64,000 nucleotides of DNA from NCBI RefSeq assembly GCF_030499515.1, contig NZ_JASTWJ010000001.1, positions 8,722,001-8,786,000 on the forward strand, written 5' to 3'. The notes under the pieces were generated by a model, which had not been told where the DNA came from, did no database searches, and worked only from the letters and a program-made list of their open reading frames with translations. The stretch is from Streptomyces sp. DT2A-34 (lineage in GTDB: Bacteria; Actinomycetota; Actinomycetes; Streptomycetales; Streptomycetaceae). This document shows positions 37,078 through 46,380 of this stretch, piece by piece; the stretch's first letter is position 1, and each line of letters starts with the position of its first letter. The position numbers and the translations under genes are program-made.

Positions 37078-37944
37078 CTACTCCAAGGGGGCATCGGCGG
37101 TGGGCTGGCCCGGAATCTCCAGCAAGGTGGATAGGCGTTCGGGGCGCTCTTCGACCACGAGGTGTCCGGCCTCGGAGACCACACCGAGTTCGGCGCTGAG
37201 TGTGGCGCGTGCTGCCGGGCCGAGCCGCCGTGGAGGGAGGAAGACGTCGTGCTCCCCGGTGACGACCAGGCGGGGAATTAACTGCGCTGGCAGGGTGGCA
37301 GCGCCGGGCGCCCCGCTGGAGCGCGAGTGCCGGGCGACCAGTGTCATCCAGTTCACCAATTCCGTGCGGGGTGGACGGCCAGGCGCGAGCATGGTGCGCA
37401 GGAGCCGGGCGCTGTGCGTCGGTGCGGGCCGAAGGAACCAGGCGGCCGAGGCGGCCAGCACGGTGGGGGTCAGCCTCAGTCTGGTCAGTCCGCCAGGGGA
37501 AACCAGGACGAGCCGGTCGATCCGGGGAGTGTCGCTGGACAGGGCAATGGCGGCACCGAAGGAGTGGCCCATCACCGCTACCGGCTCGGACGAGATCTTC
37601 TCGATCACCTCGCTCAGCCACGCCCCATACCATGACAACCGGCCGCCGGAGAGCCCACGTTGGCCAGAACTGAGACCGGGCTGGCCAGGGACGTCCACCA
37701 GCAGGACCCGGTAGCCGGTGGCGACCAGGGCCGTGGCCAGCGGCAGGGACGCGGCGGCGTTGAAGTTGGTGCCCGGGACGAACACGACCGTCTTCGCGCC
37801 AGAGCCGGCGAGGACCACGTGAGTCTGTGCGCCCTTAGCGGTCACCGTCTTCCGTTCGTGTGGCACCGGCCACGCGGCGAGCTGGTCGAGGCACCAGCGT
37901 CGGATGAGATCCTTGCCCGTCGTACTGCGGTAGATCGATTTCAC
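37078..37944 (-). CDS. Alpha/beta hydrolase
   Basis: I start at GTG 37944 (KSIYRSTTGKDLIRRWC), giving 288 residues; the longer frame upstream runs into the IS5-type element. It has the oxyanion region VVFVPGTNF, the nucleophile elbow GHSFG (S128), the acid in VTGEHDVFLPP and the histidine in EAGHLVVEERP, so the triad is complete. The substrate cannot be told. The IS element ends about 35 bases upstream of the start, so its native promoter may be lost or replaced. Confidence 0.85.
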   Translation of the reverse strand: MKSIYRSTTGKDLIRRWCLDQLAAWPVPHERKTVTAKGAQTHVVLAGSGAKTVVFVPGTNFNAAASLPLATALVATGYRVLLVDVPGQPGLSSGQRGLSGGRLSWYGAWLSEVIEKISSEPVAVMGHSFGAAIALSSDTPRIDRLVLVSPGGLTRLRLTPTVLAASAAWFLRPAPTHSARLLRTMLAPGRPPRTELVNWMTLVARHSRSSGAPGAATLPAQLIPRLVVTGEHDVFLPPRRLGPAARATLSAELGVVSEAGHLVVEERPERLSTLLEIPGQPTADAPLE

Positions 37945-37978
37945 TGGTCGAGTATCGCGCCTCGCCTCGGGCCGTGAC

Positions 37979-38995
37979 GTGAGACTGGGCCCGTGCGGCC
38001 TGTTCCCATCCTGCCCTGTCCGGCATCTCCCGCGCACACTTCGGCGAGTTGCTCGAAGAACTCGCTCCGAAGTGGGAAGCGGCCCGGGAGTCGGCACTCC
38101 ACGAGCGCCGCGGCGGGGGCCGGCGGCGGGCCGCTGGCGCGGGGCCCAAGCAGCGCCTGGTATTCACCGACCGGCTCTTGGCCACGCTGGTCCACCTGCG
38201 GCTGGGGCTGCCGCACGCTGCGCTGGCCGAGCTGTACGGGGTGGACCGCTCCACCATGTCCGGAGCGGTCCGCGAGGTCCGTCCGCTGCTGGTCGTTCGC
38301 GGCTTCGCCATCCCCGACCGTCCAGGGATGCGGCTGCGCACGCTGGAGGACCTGTTCTCCTACACCGACGCAGAAGGCGTTGAGCTGCGGATCGACGGGA
38401 CCGAGATGCAGGTCCGCCGCCCGCGCGCAGGCCGTCCCGGCCGCAAAGCGTTCGTATCCGGCAAGAAGAAGCAGAACACCATCAAGACCACCACGTTCAG
38501 CGACGGCCAGGGGCGGACCCTGTTCAGCGGAGTGGTCAGGCCGGGGCGGATGCACGACCAGACCGCCGTGCGTACCGAGGGCATCGCCGAGCAGTTCCGC
38601 CTGCACCCGAAGGTGAGGGCCGAGGACGACGAGGGCTACCGGGGTCTGGCCAACGAGTTCCCCGCCCAGGTCAGTGCCCCGCCGAAGAAGCCGAAGGACG
38701 ATGCGCCGCTGGGCGAGCACCACGCCTGGCGCGAGCAGCGACGCCGCCAGTCCTCCCGCCGGATCTGCGTGGAGCACACCAACGCCGAGTTCAAGCAGTG
38801 GTGCCCGCTGCAACGGTTCACTGGCCGCCGCGATACCTACGCCGAGACCCACTCCGCGATCGCCGGCCTGGTCTCCGACCGCTCCGCCCGCCGGGCGACC
38901 CGCCGCAAGACCAGCACCGAACTGGTGCACACTCGGCAGGTCGCCTGCTGATCACCCACCAGCCGACCCACCAGGCCGACACGCCCCGATCTCAA
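37979..38995 (+). mobile_element. IS5-family insertion sequence
   Basis: The element is about 1.0 kb. Imperfect terminal repeats are seen: gtgagactgggcccgtgcggcctg at 37979-38002, and the complement of the stretch ending ctcaa at 38972-38995, sharing TGAGA and CGGCCTG. It contains one transposase and truncates the PIG-V-like gene to its right. Exact ends are uncertain by a few bases. Confidence 0.7.
38049..38951 (+). CDS. IS5-family (DDE_Tnp_4) transposase
   Basis: The visible frame starts at TTG 38049 with 300 residues. It has an HTH region (LLATLVHLRLGLPHAALAEL), then LRIDGTEMQVRRPRAGRPGR, SGKKKQNTIKTTTF, EGYRGLANEFP and RRICVEHTNAEFKQW, which supply the DDE residues. The same frame continues upstream for about 20 codons (SGISRAHFGE) without ATG/GTG, and a GTG at 37993 lies in another frame, so the start is uncertain or a single-base shift occurred near 38010. 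Confidence 0.85.
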   Translation: MLEELAPKWEAARESALHERRGGGRRRAAGAGPKQRLVFTDRLLATLVHLRLGLPHAALAELYGVDRSTMSGAVREVRPLLVVRGFAIPDRPGMRLRTLEDLFSYTDAEGVELRIDGTEMQVRRPRAGRPGRKAFVSGKKKQNTIKTTTFSDGQGRTLFSGVVRPGRMHDQTAVRTEGIAEQFRLHPKVRAEDDEGYRGLANEFPAQVSAPPKKPKDDAPLGEHHAWREQRRRQSSRRICVEHTNAEFKQWCPLQRFTGRRDTYAETHSAIAGLVSDRSARRATRRKTSTELVHTRQVAC

Positions 38996-39577
38996 TCGCT
39001 CCCAAGGTCGTAAGTGACTCCGAGTTCGAAAGAGCACGAATCCCGAGTACGAGCCCGATGCGATCGCTGTAATGCCGAGCAGCGTGCACAGCATCGGCAG
39101 GCGGAGGCGGCTCAGAGGGATGGCGAGGGGGATGAAGAGGGGGAAGGCGGGGAACAGGTAGCGGGAGACGTTGCCGAATATCTGCTGGCTGCCCAGGAAC
39201 AATGCGAAGGTGAGGAGCGTGTAGCCAGTCAGGACAGCCGGCGGGCGCTGGCGGTTCAAGAGGGGGATCAGAAGCAGGCCAAGCAGTACGACCAGTACTC
39301 CGATGGTGTCCGCGTAGCGGTACGCGAAAAAGTAGTCGACGTGGCCCACTGCGACGCCGGTGAGGACATCGAGTGTGTGCTCGCCGTAGTCGAAGGTATG
39401 CGCCCAGGCTCCTTCCTGGTGTGTGAAATAGCCGCCGAGGTCGCCCATCTGGTTGCCGACCCAGAGTAGGTAGCCGGCGAGCCCGAGCGGCGCGATCAGC
39501 ACTGCGATCCACGGGCGGGCGATGTACGCGTCCCGGACATCGAACTCGGGTATGAGCTGCCGGATGCTGCGCGGCAC
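38996..39577 (-). pseudogene. Fragment of a PIG-V-like polytopic membrane protein
   Basis: About 195 residues survive with at least five hydrophobic segments (WIAVLIAPLGLAGYLLWVG, VLVVLLGLLLIPLL, TLLTFALFLG) and the motif NVSRYLFPAFPLFIPLA, typical of the C-terminal half of actinobacterial PIG-V mannosyltransferase-like proteins. The IS5-type element cuts the 3' end, and the frame is open upstream of the GTG but lacks the N-terminal half, so both ends are lost. Confidence 0.65.
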
Positions 39578-39625
39578 GGCCAGGGAAGCATGGCAGTACC
39601 CGACGTCTGCGGTTATGGCTTCTGC

Positions 39626-40591
39626 TCACACTCGCCCATGCTCACGCCACTTACCGATCTGCTTGACCGGATCTCCGGTGTACAACCAGGGAGTTCGCGT
39701 GGCATACGGCCCCTGCATCCGCAGGAGTGCGGTGGCGATGTCGGTGGTGCCCGCGAGGCAGGCCGCGTGAGCCAGGTAGTTGAGATCGCGCAGTTCCGCA
39801 GGGGGCACGGCGGTGTTCGGGCGCCCCAGGATCCAGCGCTCCCATGTCCGGCGTACGTCGCTGACGGCACCGTCGTGATGCCAGTGCTGCCCGAGCCCCA
39901 CGGCTTCCCGGCGGCCCTTCGCCGCGTCGAGGATGTAGCGGTACTCCTCGACGCGGGCGTACTGCACCAGCACGGGCAGCGGGGAGCCGGGCGGTGCTAC
40001 TCCGGCGGCGTCGCGGGCGAAGTCGTACATGAAGCCGTGGGTACCGTGCCAGCGGGCCGAGTAGTAGTGCAGCACCTGCAGGTGGCCCTCCATGCTGTAC
40101 GGGTCACGGGCGTCCAACTCGTCCCACCAGCGGGCCATTTCCTGTTGCTGTACACCTGACGGGTACAGCCGGGCCAGGGAGATCAGGGAGATCCACGGAG
40201 TCGGATCTGCCGGGTATGCGTCGGCGGCCCGCCGGCACGCCACCACCGCGGTGTCGATGCGGTCCACGTCCATCGGCGCGCCGCGGCCCGCCGCGATCGC
40301 CAGGCCAAAGGCCCTGGCGGTCTCCGTGGCCCCCCGCAGAACCAGCGCGTCGGTGCTGTGCGGCTCGGCGGCCAGCCACGACTCCACGGTCGTACTGCTC
40401 GCGCACGCCTGCCCGAGCAGCCGGATCCGGTGGCCGCGCGTCGGCCAGTCGGCACCGGTGGCCTGCAGCAGATCGCGCAGGCCCTGCCAGCGGCCGATGA
40501 CGACGTCCTGGCGGGCGGAGGTGAGGTGCGCGTCCCCGTCGTCGGGGTCGAAGGCGATGTCGGAGCCGGAGGGGGATTTGTGTCGCGCCAT
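39626..40591 (-). CDS. Hypothetical protein, helical (TPR-like), partner of APC permease
   Basis: From ATG 40591 (MARHKSPSGSDIAFDPDDGD) the protein has 321 residues. It is predicted helical with repeats resembling TPR units (AVVACRRAADAYPADPTPWISLISLARLYP). No catalytic motif is seen. It starts 11 bases after the stop of the APC permease and is surely co-transcribed. I do not recognise a named family; similar short helical proteins occur beside Streptomyces transporters. Confidence 0.8.
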   Translation of the reverse strand: MARHKSPSGSDIAFDPDDGDAHLTSARQDVVIGRWQGLRDLLQATGADWPTRGHRIRLLGQACASSTTVESWLAAEPHSTDALVLRGATETARAFGLAIAAGRGAPMDVDRIDTAVVACRRAADAYPADPTPWISLISLARLYPSGVQQQEMARWWDELDARDPYSMEGHLQVLHYYSARWHGTHGFMYDFARDAAGVAPPGSPLPVLVQYARVEEYRYILDAAKGRREAVGLGQHWHHDGAVSDVRRTWERWILGRPNTAVPPAELRDLNYLAHAACLAGTTDIATALLRMQGPYATRTPWLYTGDPVKQIGKWREHGRV

Positions 40592-40602
40592 GGGGCTCTC
40601 CC

Positions 40603-42075
40603 TCAGAAGTCGGTGGAAAGGCCCTCGTAGGCATGGGACCCGGCGGGCACCCGGTCGTCGGGGACGTAGTCCGTCTCGACGGTGCGGGAAGCGTCCAGCT
40701 TCACCGGCCGGTAGTACTCGCTGCCCTTGCGCCAGTACCAGAGCATGGGCACCAGGCCGACGGCCAGACCCCCGAGTCCGATCGTGACCGCCGCGCTGCT
40801 CAGCTCGCCGAGGGACTCGACGAGCACCCAGAACATGAACACCGCGCCGAGCAGCGGCCAAAGCCCGCCGAAGAGGAAGTTGCCCACGGACTTCAGCAGC
40901 ATCTTGCGGTAGGCGACGACCACCGCGAGGCCGGTCAGCCCGTAGTAGACGGCGATCTGCAGGCCGATCGCCGAGATGGCGTCGGAGAGGATGTCGCCCA
41001 CCGAACCCAGAGCGTTGGACGCGATGAACAGCAGCAGCGCCACCGCACCCACCGCGGCGATGGCCACCCAGGGGGTGTTCCACCGGCGGTGGACCCGGCC
41101 GAGTGCCTCTGGCATCGTTCGGTCGCGGCCCATCGCGAACAGCGAGCGCGTGACCTGGATGAGGGTGGTCTCCAGGGTGGCGATGGTGGACAGCATCACG
41201 GCCATGATGAGCAGCTTGCCGCCCCAGCCCGGCCAGATCTCCTCGCCGAGCGCGGCCAGCACGTTGGCATCGTTGTCGGCGATTTGCTTGGACGTGAGGA
41301 TGACGTTGGTGGCGATGGTGAACACCTCGAACAGCAGGAAGACGACGCCCACCCCGATGAGGCCGGCGAGGCCCGTCGTGCGGCGGCTGTTGCGGGTCTC
41401 CTCACTGAGGTTGCTGGTGACGTCCCAGCCCCAGAAGTAGAACGCGGCGACCAGGGCACCCGCCGCGAAGCCCGACATCCCGTCGAAGTGGCCGAAGCCG
41501 AGCCAGGACCACTCGAAGGAACGGGCGTTGTCCGTGTGGAACAGGGCGAGTACGGCGAACAGGGCCAGGATGGCGAGTTCGACGCCGGACATGATGAGCT
41601 GAGCACGGACCGTGAGCCGGGCGCCGCCGAGCACCACGCCCAGCATGACCAGGAACCAGCCGGCGCCGACCACCGTGGACAGTGCGGTGTTCTCGGCGAG
41701 CCCCTCGTCGAACAGGGCCAGCGTCATCGATCCCGCGGGGAGCGAGCCGGCGACCATGAAGATGGTCGCCGAGACGACCAGTGACCAGCCGCTGATGAAC
41801 CCGAGGAAGGGGTGGAGCGTGCGGCCCACCCAGGAGTAGCTGGCACCCGCGTTCACGTCGATGCGGCTGAGATAGCTGAACGCCAGAGCGATGCCCAGCA
41901 TGGGAATCGCGCAGTACAGCAGCGCGGCCGGACTCGCCAGACCCACCGCGCCGACCAGGACCGCCGTGGTCGCGGCGATCGAGTACGCCGGGGCACTGCC
42001 CGCGACCGCCATCACCACCGTGTCGAACGTACCGAGGACATTGGCCTGGAGCCCTCGGCCCCTGCTGATGCTCAT
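40603..42075 (-). CDS. APC-family amino acid permease
   Basis: The protein has 490 residues and about 12 membrane helices. The N-terminal motif GTFDTVVMAVAGSAPAYSIA and the region SEETRNSRRTTGLAGLIGVG are characteristic of amino acid/polyamine/organocation transporters. It moves an amino acid or amine across the membrane; specificity is not readable. An AT-rich stretch (about 42200-42245) upstream probably holds its promoter. It forms an operon with the helical protein at 39626-40591. Confidence 0.93.
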   Translation of the reverse strand: MSISRGRGLQANVLGTFDTVVMAVAGSAPAYSIAATTAVLVGAVGLASPAALLYCAIPMLGIALAFSYLSRIDVNAGASYSWVGRTLHPFLGFISGWSLVVSATIFMVAGSLPAGSMTLALFDEGLAENTALSTVVGAGWFLVMLGVVLGGARLTVRAQLIMSGVELAILALFAVLALFHTDNARSFEWSWLGFGHFDGMSGFAAGALVAAFYFWGWDVTSNLSEETRNSRRTTGLAGLIGVGVVFLLFEVFTIATNVILTSKQIADNDANVLAALGEEIWPGWGGKLLIMAVMLSTIATLETTLIQVTRSLFAMGRDRTMPEALGRVHRRWNTPWVAIAAVGAVALLLFIASNALGSVGDILSDAISAIGLQIAVYYGLTGLAVVVAYRKMLLKSVGNFLFGGLWPLLGAVFMFWVLVESLGELSSAAVTIGLGGLAVGLVPMLWYWRKGSEYYRPVKLDASRTVETDYVPDDRVPAGSHAYEGLSTDF

Positions 42076-42189
42076 GCTCGTGTTGCTTTCTGTTGTGCAC
42101 GACGAAAGGTGGCAGCCTTGCTGCCCGACGGTGCGAAGCGATGAACACGGAGGTCACCCGCTCCGGCAGGAGACGGTCCCGCGTGTGTG

Positions 42190-42245
42190 CTGGTCATGAT
42201 ACCTGTTTGTTTATGTTTCAAGATTAATTGGCGGTTAAAATCTTC
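42190..42245 (-). promoter_or_regulatory. AT-rich promoter region of the APC permease operon
   Basis: A strikingly AT-rich stretch (tgtttgtttatgtttcaag, then attaattggcggttaaaat) in otherwise GC-rich DNA lies about 120-170 bases upstream of the permease start. It is a likely promoter area; exact -35/-10 boxes are not assigned. Confidence 0.4.
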
Positions 42246-42639
42246 GGCGCTTTCGAAAGGTCAACTCCTCGGCCGGCAAGGTCTCATGGCTGGGCGAGGA
42301 GACTCGTCGGGGCGCCATGACAGGCCCTTGCCGTGCTGGTAGAACTCAAGGCTCCCCCCGCGGAGAGTTGATCGGCACCATCCTCGATCAAGGAAATCAA
42401 TCCAGTGCTGCCCTGGTCGGACCGTCGCGTCTCGCTCAGCCGCCAGACCGTGGGCCGCCTTCTGGCCACTTCGCCGCTCGTGGCGGGATTGCTGGGCGGC
42501 TTGCCCCTTCTCCGGCCTCAACCTTGGCCAGTGCTGGATCGCATTCGTGCCTGATTCTCCCCAGCCGCCTGAGAGGGGCTGCGACACGCGTGAACGTCGC
42601 TTCGAGCCTGCGGGACACGGGCTCGCACAACAGACCACT

Positions 42640-42830
42640 CAGAGTCAATCCCGCCCGAGGGTAGCTCCGCATGTGCTCGAAGTTGATCCCGTAGATGGTC
42701 CCGACCAGCGTCGGAGCGAACAGAATCGCCGCCCAAGAGGACATCTTCTTGAAGTTGTCTACCTGGGGGTCCTGACCTGCGACTATGTGGTTCGGGGCCC
42801 CCTGACCTGCGCCGATGCTTCTTTCATTGT
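42640..42830 (-). pseudogene. CorA-type Mg transporter C-terminal remnant
   Basis: The translation NFKKMSSWAAILFAPTLVGT followed by IYGINFEHM matches the end of CorA proteins (K-x-x-SAWAAI...PTL...YGMNF), with the GMN motif changed to GIN. The sequence before and after does not continue as CorA, and a short duplication (gcaggtcagg...) precedes it. The gene is dead. Confidence 0.65.
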
Positions 42831-43801
42831 CTTTCAGGCTCGTGCGGCGTTGTGCAGTCGATTCTCCCCACGCGCTCCCCAACGCGGCCGAAATTCCCCA
42901 GATTCTCCCCAGGGGAGCTCCGCTCGAAGGAGGAGCCGCGCGAGGTTTGCTCAGGTAAATCGATCACGGTGAGTGGCAGCCGTATGTGCTCAAGCGGCTG
43001 TCGTCTGAGCGTCCCGGTGGTGTCGATGGCGATCTGGCCCAGGCACCCGGCATGCCGGCGCTGGATCCTGCAGGCGCGGTCGGCGCGGGCCACCGGTGCA
43101 TGCAGAGGGCCCTGAGGGCGTCGGGCAGGGCCGGAAGAGAGAGGTATGAGGCAGTCGGCTCGGCTGGCCTTGGCCAGTGGCGCTGGAGTAGCTTGGCTCA
43201 AGGGGCTGCTCGTCGTAGGGCGTCGACGCGGTGTCCATGGGAGAAGGCGGCGTCACTTCGTGGGCCGTACGAGATGGCCACCGAACCTCCGCTCGTACCG
43301 AGGGCGCGGGCCTGTTGCTCCGCCGAGACGCCCTCGTGGGAACCGTCGCCGGTCGCAGAGGTCCCCCCTCGGTGGCGGCACCTCAAGCCCGTGGCAGTGA
43401 CCTCGCCCATTGCCGGCTGTGGAATTGAGGCAGGAGAACCTGTGCCGCTGGAGCAGACCCAGGCATGCCTCGGGGGTGGATGGGACCACCGGCGCCTCGG
43501 ACATGCGCCGACCGCCAGTCCACCGGGCGAGACCGGGACCAGCGCAGGAGCGCCGTGCCGTGCCAGGTGATGAGCGCGGACGGCTGGCGTGTGTCGTTGT
43601 GGGCTCGGTCGGGATGCGGCCTACGTCCCGGTGACCAAACTGGACTCTTGATGCTCGGACGGTGAGGTAACCCGAGTTGCTCAGGAGGCCCTAATACTCC
43701 AGCTGTAGATCGCGATCTTCGTAGTGCGGAGTCTGCCGGGGCGACGGCAGCTGCCGGCTTGGGCTTGGTGGCTGCAGCGGGCTGGCGCGTAGGGTGCCGG
43801 G
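42831..43801. other. Decayed gene-free stretch
   Basis: About 970 bases between the CorA remnant and the phosphotransferase gene hold only short frames with poor codon bias on either strand. I cannot assign any. The position within the IS-rich zone suggests remnants too eroded to name. Confidence 0.4.
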
Positions 43802-44734
43802 ATGATCGCGATGCCAGAGGAGTTCGCACAGAGCACCGTCGACCGCGAGGGGGAGGCCGGGGCGGCATGGCTCGCCGAGCTGCCCGGGATCGTGGAGGAG
43901 TTGCTGGGGCGCTGGGGGTGCGTGCCGGATGGCGAGGTCATGCACGGGGGTGTTGGCGTCATCGTTCCAGTGTTGCGGCGAGCCGGCGAGAGGGCCGTGC
44001 TGAAGGTGTCGTTTCCGCATCCCGGCAACGCCCATGAACCGGATGCGTTCGTTGCGTGGGGCGGGTGCGGCGCCGTCCTGCTGCATGAGCACGACGACGA
44101 GCGGTTCGCGATGCTGCTGGAGCGGGTTCAGCCGTCGACCCTGGCGGAGGTCGAGGACGGCGACGAGGTGGTGACGGTCGCCGGGCGGCTCAATCGCCGC
44201 CTGGCCATCCCCGCACCGCTCGACCTGCCCCGGCTGCGTGAGCAGGCCGATGTCTGGGAGGAGCAGTTGTGCAAGGACGCCAAGGAGCTGCCGCATGCGC
44301 TGCCGCGTCAGGTGCTGGATGCCGCCGTGGGGACCGTTCGGGAACTGGGCCGGGCCCAGCCGGACACCCTCATCCATGGCGACCTGCATGCCCGGAACAT
44401 CCTGCGTGCCGGCCGAGAGCCGTGGCTGGCTGTCGACCCCAAGGGGTACGTGGGAGATCCCGCCTACGACGGCGGCACACTGCTGAAGTCCCGCGCGCTG
44501 ACGCTCCTGGAAGCGGATGACCTGCGCAAGGCTGTCCACCGCGTCTTGGACGTCTTCGCAGAGGCCGCGGAACTCGACCGCGGACGCGTCCAGCGGTGGG
44601 CCCAGTTCCATGCCGTCCAGGCTGCGTTCTGGGGTCGCCGTCACGGTTTTCGTATCGCCCGCAGTGGACCACGACTGGACTGGCTCACCGAATTCGCCGA
44701 CCGCCTGGCGGAGTTGCTCACCGAACGCTCGTAG
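43802..44734 (+). CDS. APH(6)/hydroxyurea-type phosphotransferase
   Basis: The protein has 310 residues. It shows the aminoglycoside phosphotransferase core HGDLHARN (192-199, catalytic D194) and the metal-binding D212-P-K-G, which is specific to the streptomycin 6-phosphotransferase/hydroxyurea phosphotransferase group (PF04655), plus VLKVSFP with the ATP-binding lysine. It would transfer phosphate from ATP to streptomycin-like or related hydroxyl/amine compounds. Start ATG 43802 (also ATG 43811). It stands alone, in an IS-rich region. Confidence 0.85.
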   Translation: MIAMPEEFAQSTVDREGEAGAAWLAELPGIVEELLGRWGCVPDGEVMHGGVGVIVPVLRRAGERAVLKVSFPHPGNAHEPDAFVAWGGCGAVLLHEHDDERFAMLLERVQPSTLAEVEDGDEVVTVAGRLNRRLAIPAPLDLPRLREQADVWEEQLCKDAKELPHALPRQVLDAAVGTVRELGRAQPDTLIHGDLHARNILRAGREPWLAVDPKGYVGDPAYDGGTLLKSRALTLLEADDLRKAVHRVLDVFAEAAELDRGRVQRWAQFHAVQAAFWGRRHGFRIARSGPRLDWLTEFADRLAELLTERS

Positions 44735-44799
44735 AGCGTGATCATGCCGACCGGGTCCGGTGGGTGGCCGAGTGCGGCCACCGTTGATCATCGTGAGCT

Positions 44800-45048
44800 G
44801 TGTGGACTGACGATGAGATGGTGGCCGCAGGTCACAGCATAGATCTCGCCCGATGGCGGGAGGCGTTCGCGGCGGCCATGGGCCGCATCGCGGGCCGGTT
44901 CGCCCGATACGAACCCCGCGTGCGAGCCGGGCGGCTGCTGCTGGGCCTGCTGTCGGACCTGCCCCGCAAGAACTGCTGGACGATCGCGGAGTGGGCTGAT
45001 CCTGCTCATGACCCGCCGCCTGGCCCGGCCACACCCGCAGCCAGCGTG
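44800..45048 (+). pseudogene. IS701-type transposase remnant with internal deletion
   Basis: The first ~67 codons (GTG 44800: DDEMVAAGHSIDLARWREAF to CWTIAEWA) match the N-terminus of IS701-type transposases. Directly after, in another frame, comes LILLMTRRLARPHPQPA and a stop, which looks like a transposase C-terminus. The middle (several hundred codons) is missing. Confidence 0.65.
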
Positions 45049-45330
45049 AACCGGCCCGGCGCAGGCTCGGCCAGCCAACCGCGCGCGACCAGATGCTTCG
45101 CCTTCGACCGCAGTGCCTCCACCCGAGCCGGCACCACGTCCATGCCGAACAAGGCGGCCATCTTCTGACAGGTCAACGGCCCTTGACGGAGCCGGGCCCG
45201 GTCCGCGAGCGCCTGCAGAATGCGCTAGTAATCCACCGACAGCACCGACCAGGCCAGCCCCTCACGCCACACCGGCACCTGCGACTTCGCCGCGGCGCGC
45301 TGAGGATGTCTCCTCACCCTGCCTCGTGGC
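45010..45330 (-). pseudogene. Remnant of a transposon-associated HTH protein with in-frame stop
   Basis: The translation RILQALADRARLRQGPLTCQ then KMAALFGMDVVPARVEALRS and KAKHLVARGWLAEPAPGRFT is a small conserved Streptomyces HTH-like protein often seen near IS genes (recalled, not searched). A TAG at 45225-45227 interrupts it after WSVLSVDY. The end overlaps the IS701-type remnant on the other strand. Confidence 0.55.
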
Positions 45331-45711
45331 CGGCGCTGTCCCAATGGCCTGGACGCGGCCTTGCCCGGACTCGTTCACGCGGGCCAGCACATCGCCGACC
45401 CGCGAGCAGGCGATGGCCCACTCCACTCCTGCCATTCCCGCTCGGCCACGGCCACTTCGGCCTGGATACGGTCGGCCTCCTCCCTCGGCCCAGCCACGCG
45501 ACGGCGGACGGCAACCTCGCGCTGTTCCAGCAACCCCACGACCGACGGCATCCACGACCTTCACCGGAGCGACGACACGACACGCCACCACTCCCACGGG
45601 AACGCCCGCCCTACGCCCGACCAGCGAAAACGCCGTCCTCGGGTTCTGTACGACAACAGCTACTAAAAGAACGCTGCGGGACAATACAGCTGGACTCAAG
45701 CGGCCGGACGA
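45331..45711. other. Gene-free stretch downstream of TetR gene
   Basis: About 380 bases with no assignable gene. Long frames on both strands here are GC-rich shadows with very Pro/Arg-rich translations. Confidence 0.4.
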
Positions 45712-46344
45712 TCACCGGTCGAGGTCGCGGGGGACCACGACCAGGTCCAGCTGCCCTCCTGCCAAGGCGACGGTGGAGGAGACGAGGGCTTGGAGGCAGG
45801 CGTACTCGGCCGCCTCGTCGGGCAGCGCAAGGCGCTGGGTCGTAAGCCCGTCGAAGCCGGCGAGGAAGAACCGGGCGAGGGTCTCCGCGGGCTGTGCCAG
45901 AGAGCGACCGGTGCGTGTGGCTGCTTCCGCGATGAGCTCGGCCGCCACCTCGGTGACGTCTCGATAATGGCTTTCGACGGCATCGCTCAGGGCTGGCGTG
46001 CGAAGGGCGAAGAGGGTCAGTTCGGCCAGGAGTTGGTGGCTGCTGGGCTGTTCGCGTACGGTCCGCCACAGAGCCGTGGCCAGAGCGCTCAGTGTCTCCT
46101 CGAAGCCCGTGTCGTTCGGTGCGGCTCGCTTCACCCGGGCCACCAGTTCGTCCGTGAGCTGTTCCATGACGGCACGGTAGAGCCCCTCCTTCGTGCCGAA
46201 GGTGTAGTGCACGGTGGCCTGGGCCACGCCAAGTTCAGTAGCGATGGCGCGGGTGCTTCCGGCCGCGATTCCCTCCCGCGTCATGAGGTCGACGGCCGCT
46301 TTGATCAACTGGGGGCGGCGCTCGGCCGCTGGAACATGTGCCAT
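45712..46344 (-). CDS. TetR-family regulator
   Basis: The protein has 210 residues. The N-terminal HTH (about 10-55: RPQLIKAAVDLMTREGI, STRAIATELGVAQATVHYTF, GTKEGLYRAV) is typical of TetR repressors, followed by an all-helical ligand domain. A small palindrome gacttagtc within a loose dyad (46359-46380) just upstream of the start may be its own operator. The neighbouring gene that it might once have controlled, a lipid kinase, is broken. Confidence 0.93.
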   Translation of the reverse strand: MAHVPAAERRPQLIKAAVDLMTREGIAAGSTRAIATELGVAQATVHYTFGTKEGLYRAVMEQLTDELVARVKRAAPNDTGFEETLSALATALWRTVREQPSSHQLLAELTLFALRTPALSDAVESHYRDVTEVAAELIAEAATRTGRSLAQPAETLARFFLAGFDGLTTQRLALPDEAAEYACLQALVSSTVALAGGQLDLVVVPRDLDR

Positions 46345-46355
46345 GAGGAAATACT

Positions 46356-46380
46356 ACCGACTTAGTCAAGTAACAAAGTC
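46356..46380. promoter_or_regulatory. Candidate TetR operator
   Basis: AT-richer sequence ccgacttagtcaagtaac then aaagtc lies 12-36 bases upstream of the TetR start. It contains the 9-bp palindrome gacttagtc and a matching half aaagtc. Placement fits autoregulation; not tested. Confidence 0.4.

Noticed and set aside
38049..38951. Treating the IS5-type transposase as a domesticated gene
   Set aside because: Terminal repeats and interruption of a flanking gene show it is part of an insertion sequence.
43691..45034. A 447-residue minus-strand frame over the phosphotransferase gene
   Set aside because: The opposite strand carries HGDLHARN and DPKG motifs in a complete APH-like gene; the minus frame has no recognisable domain.
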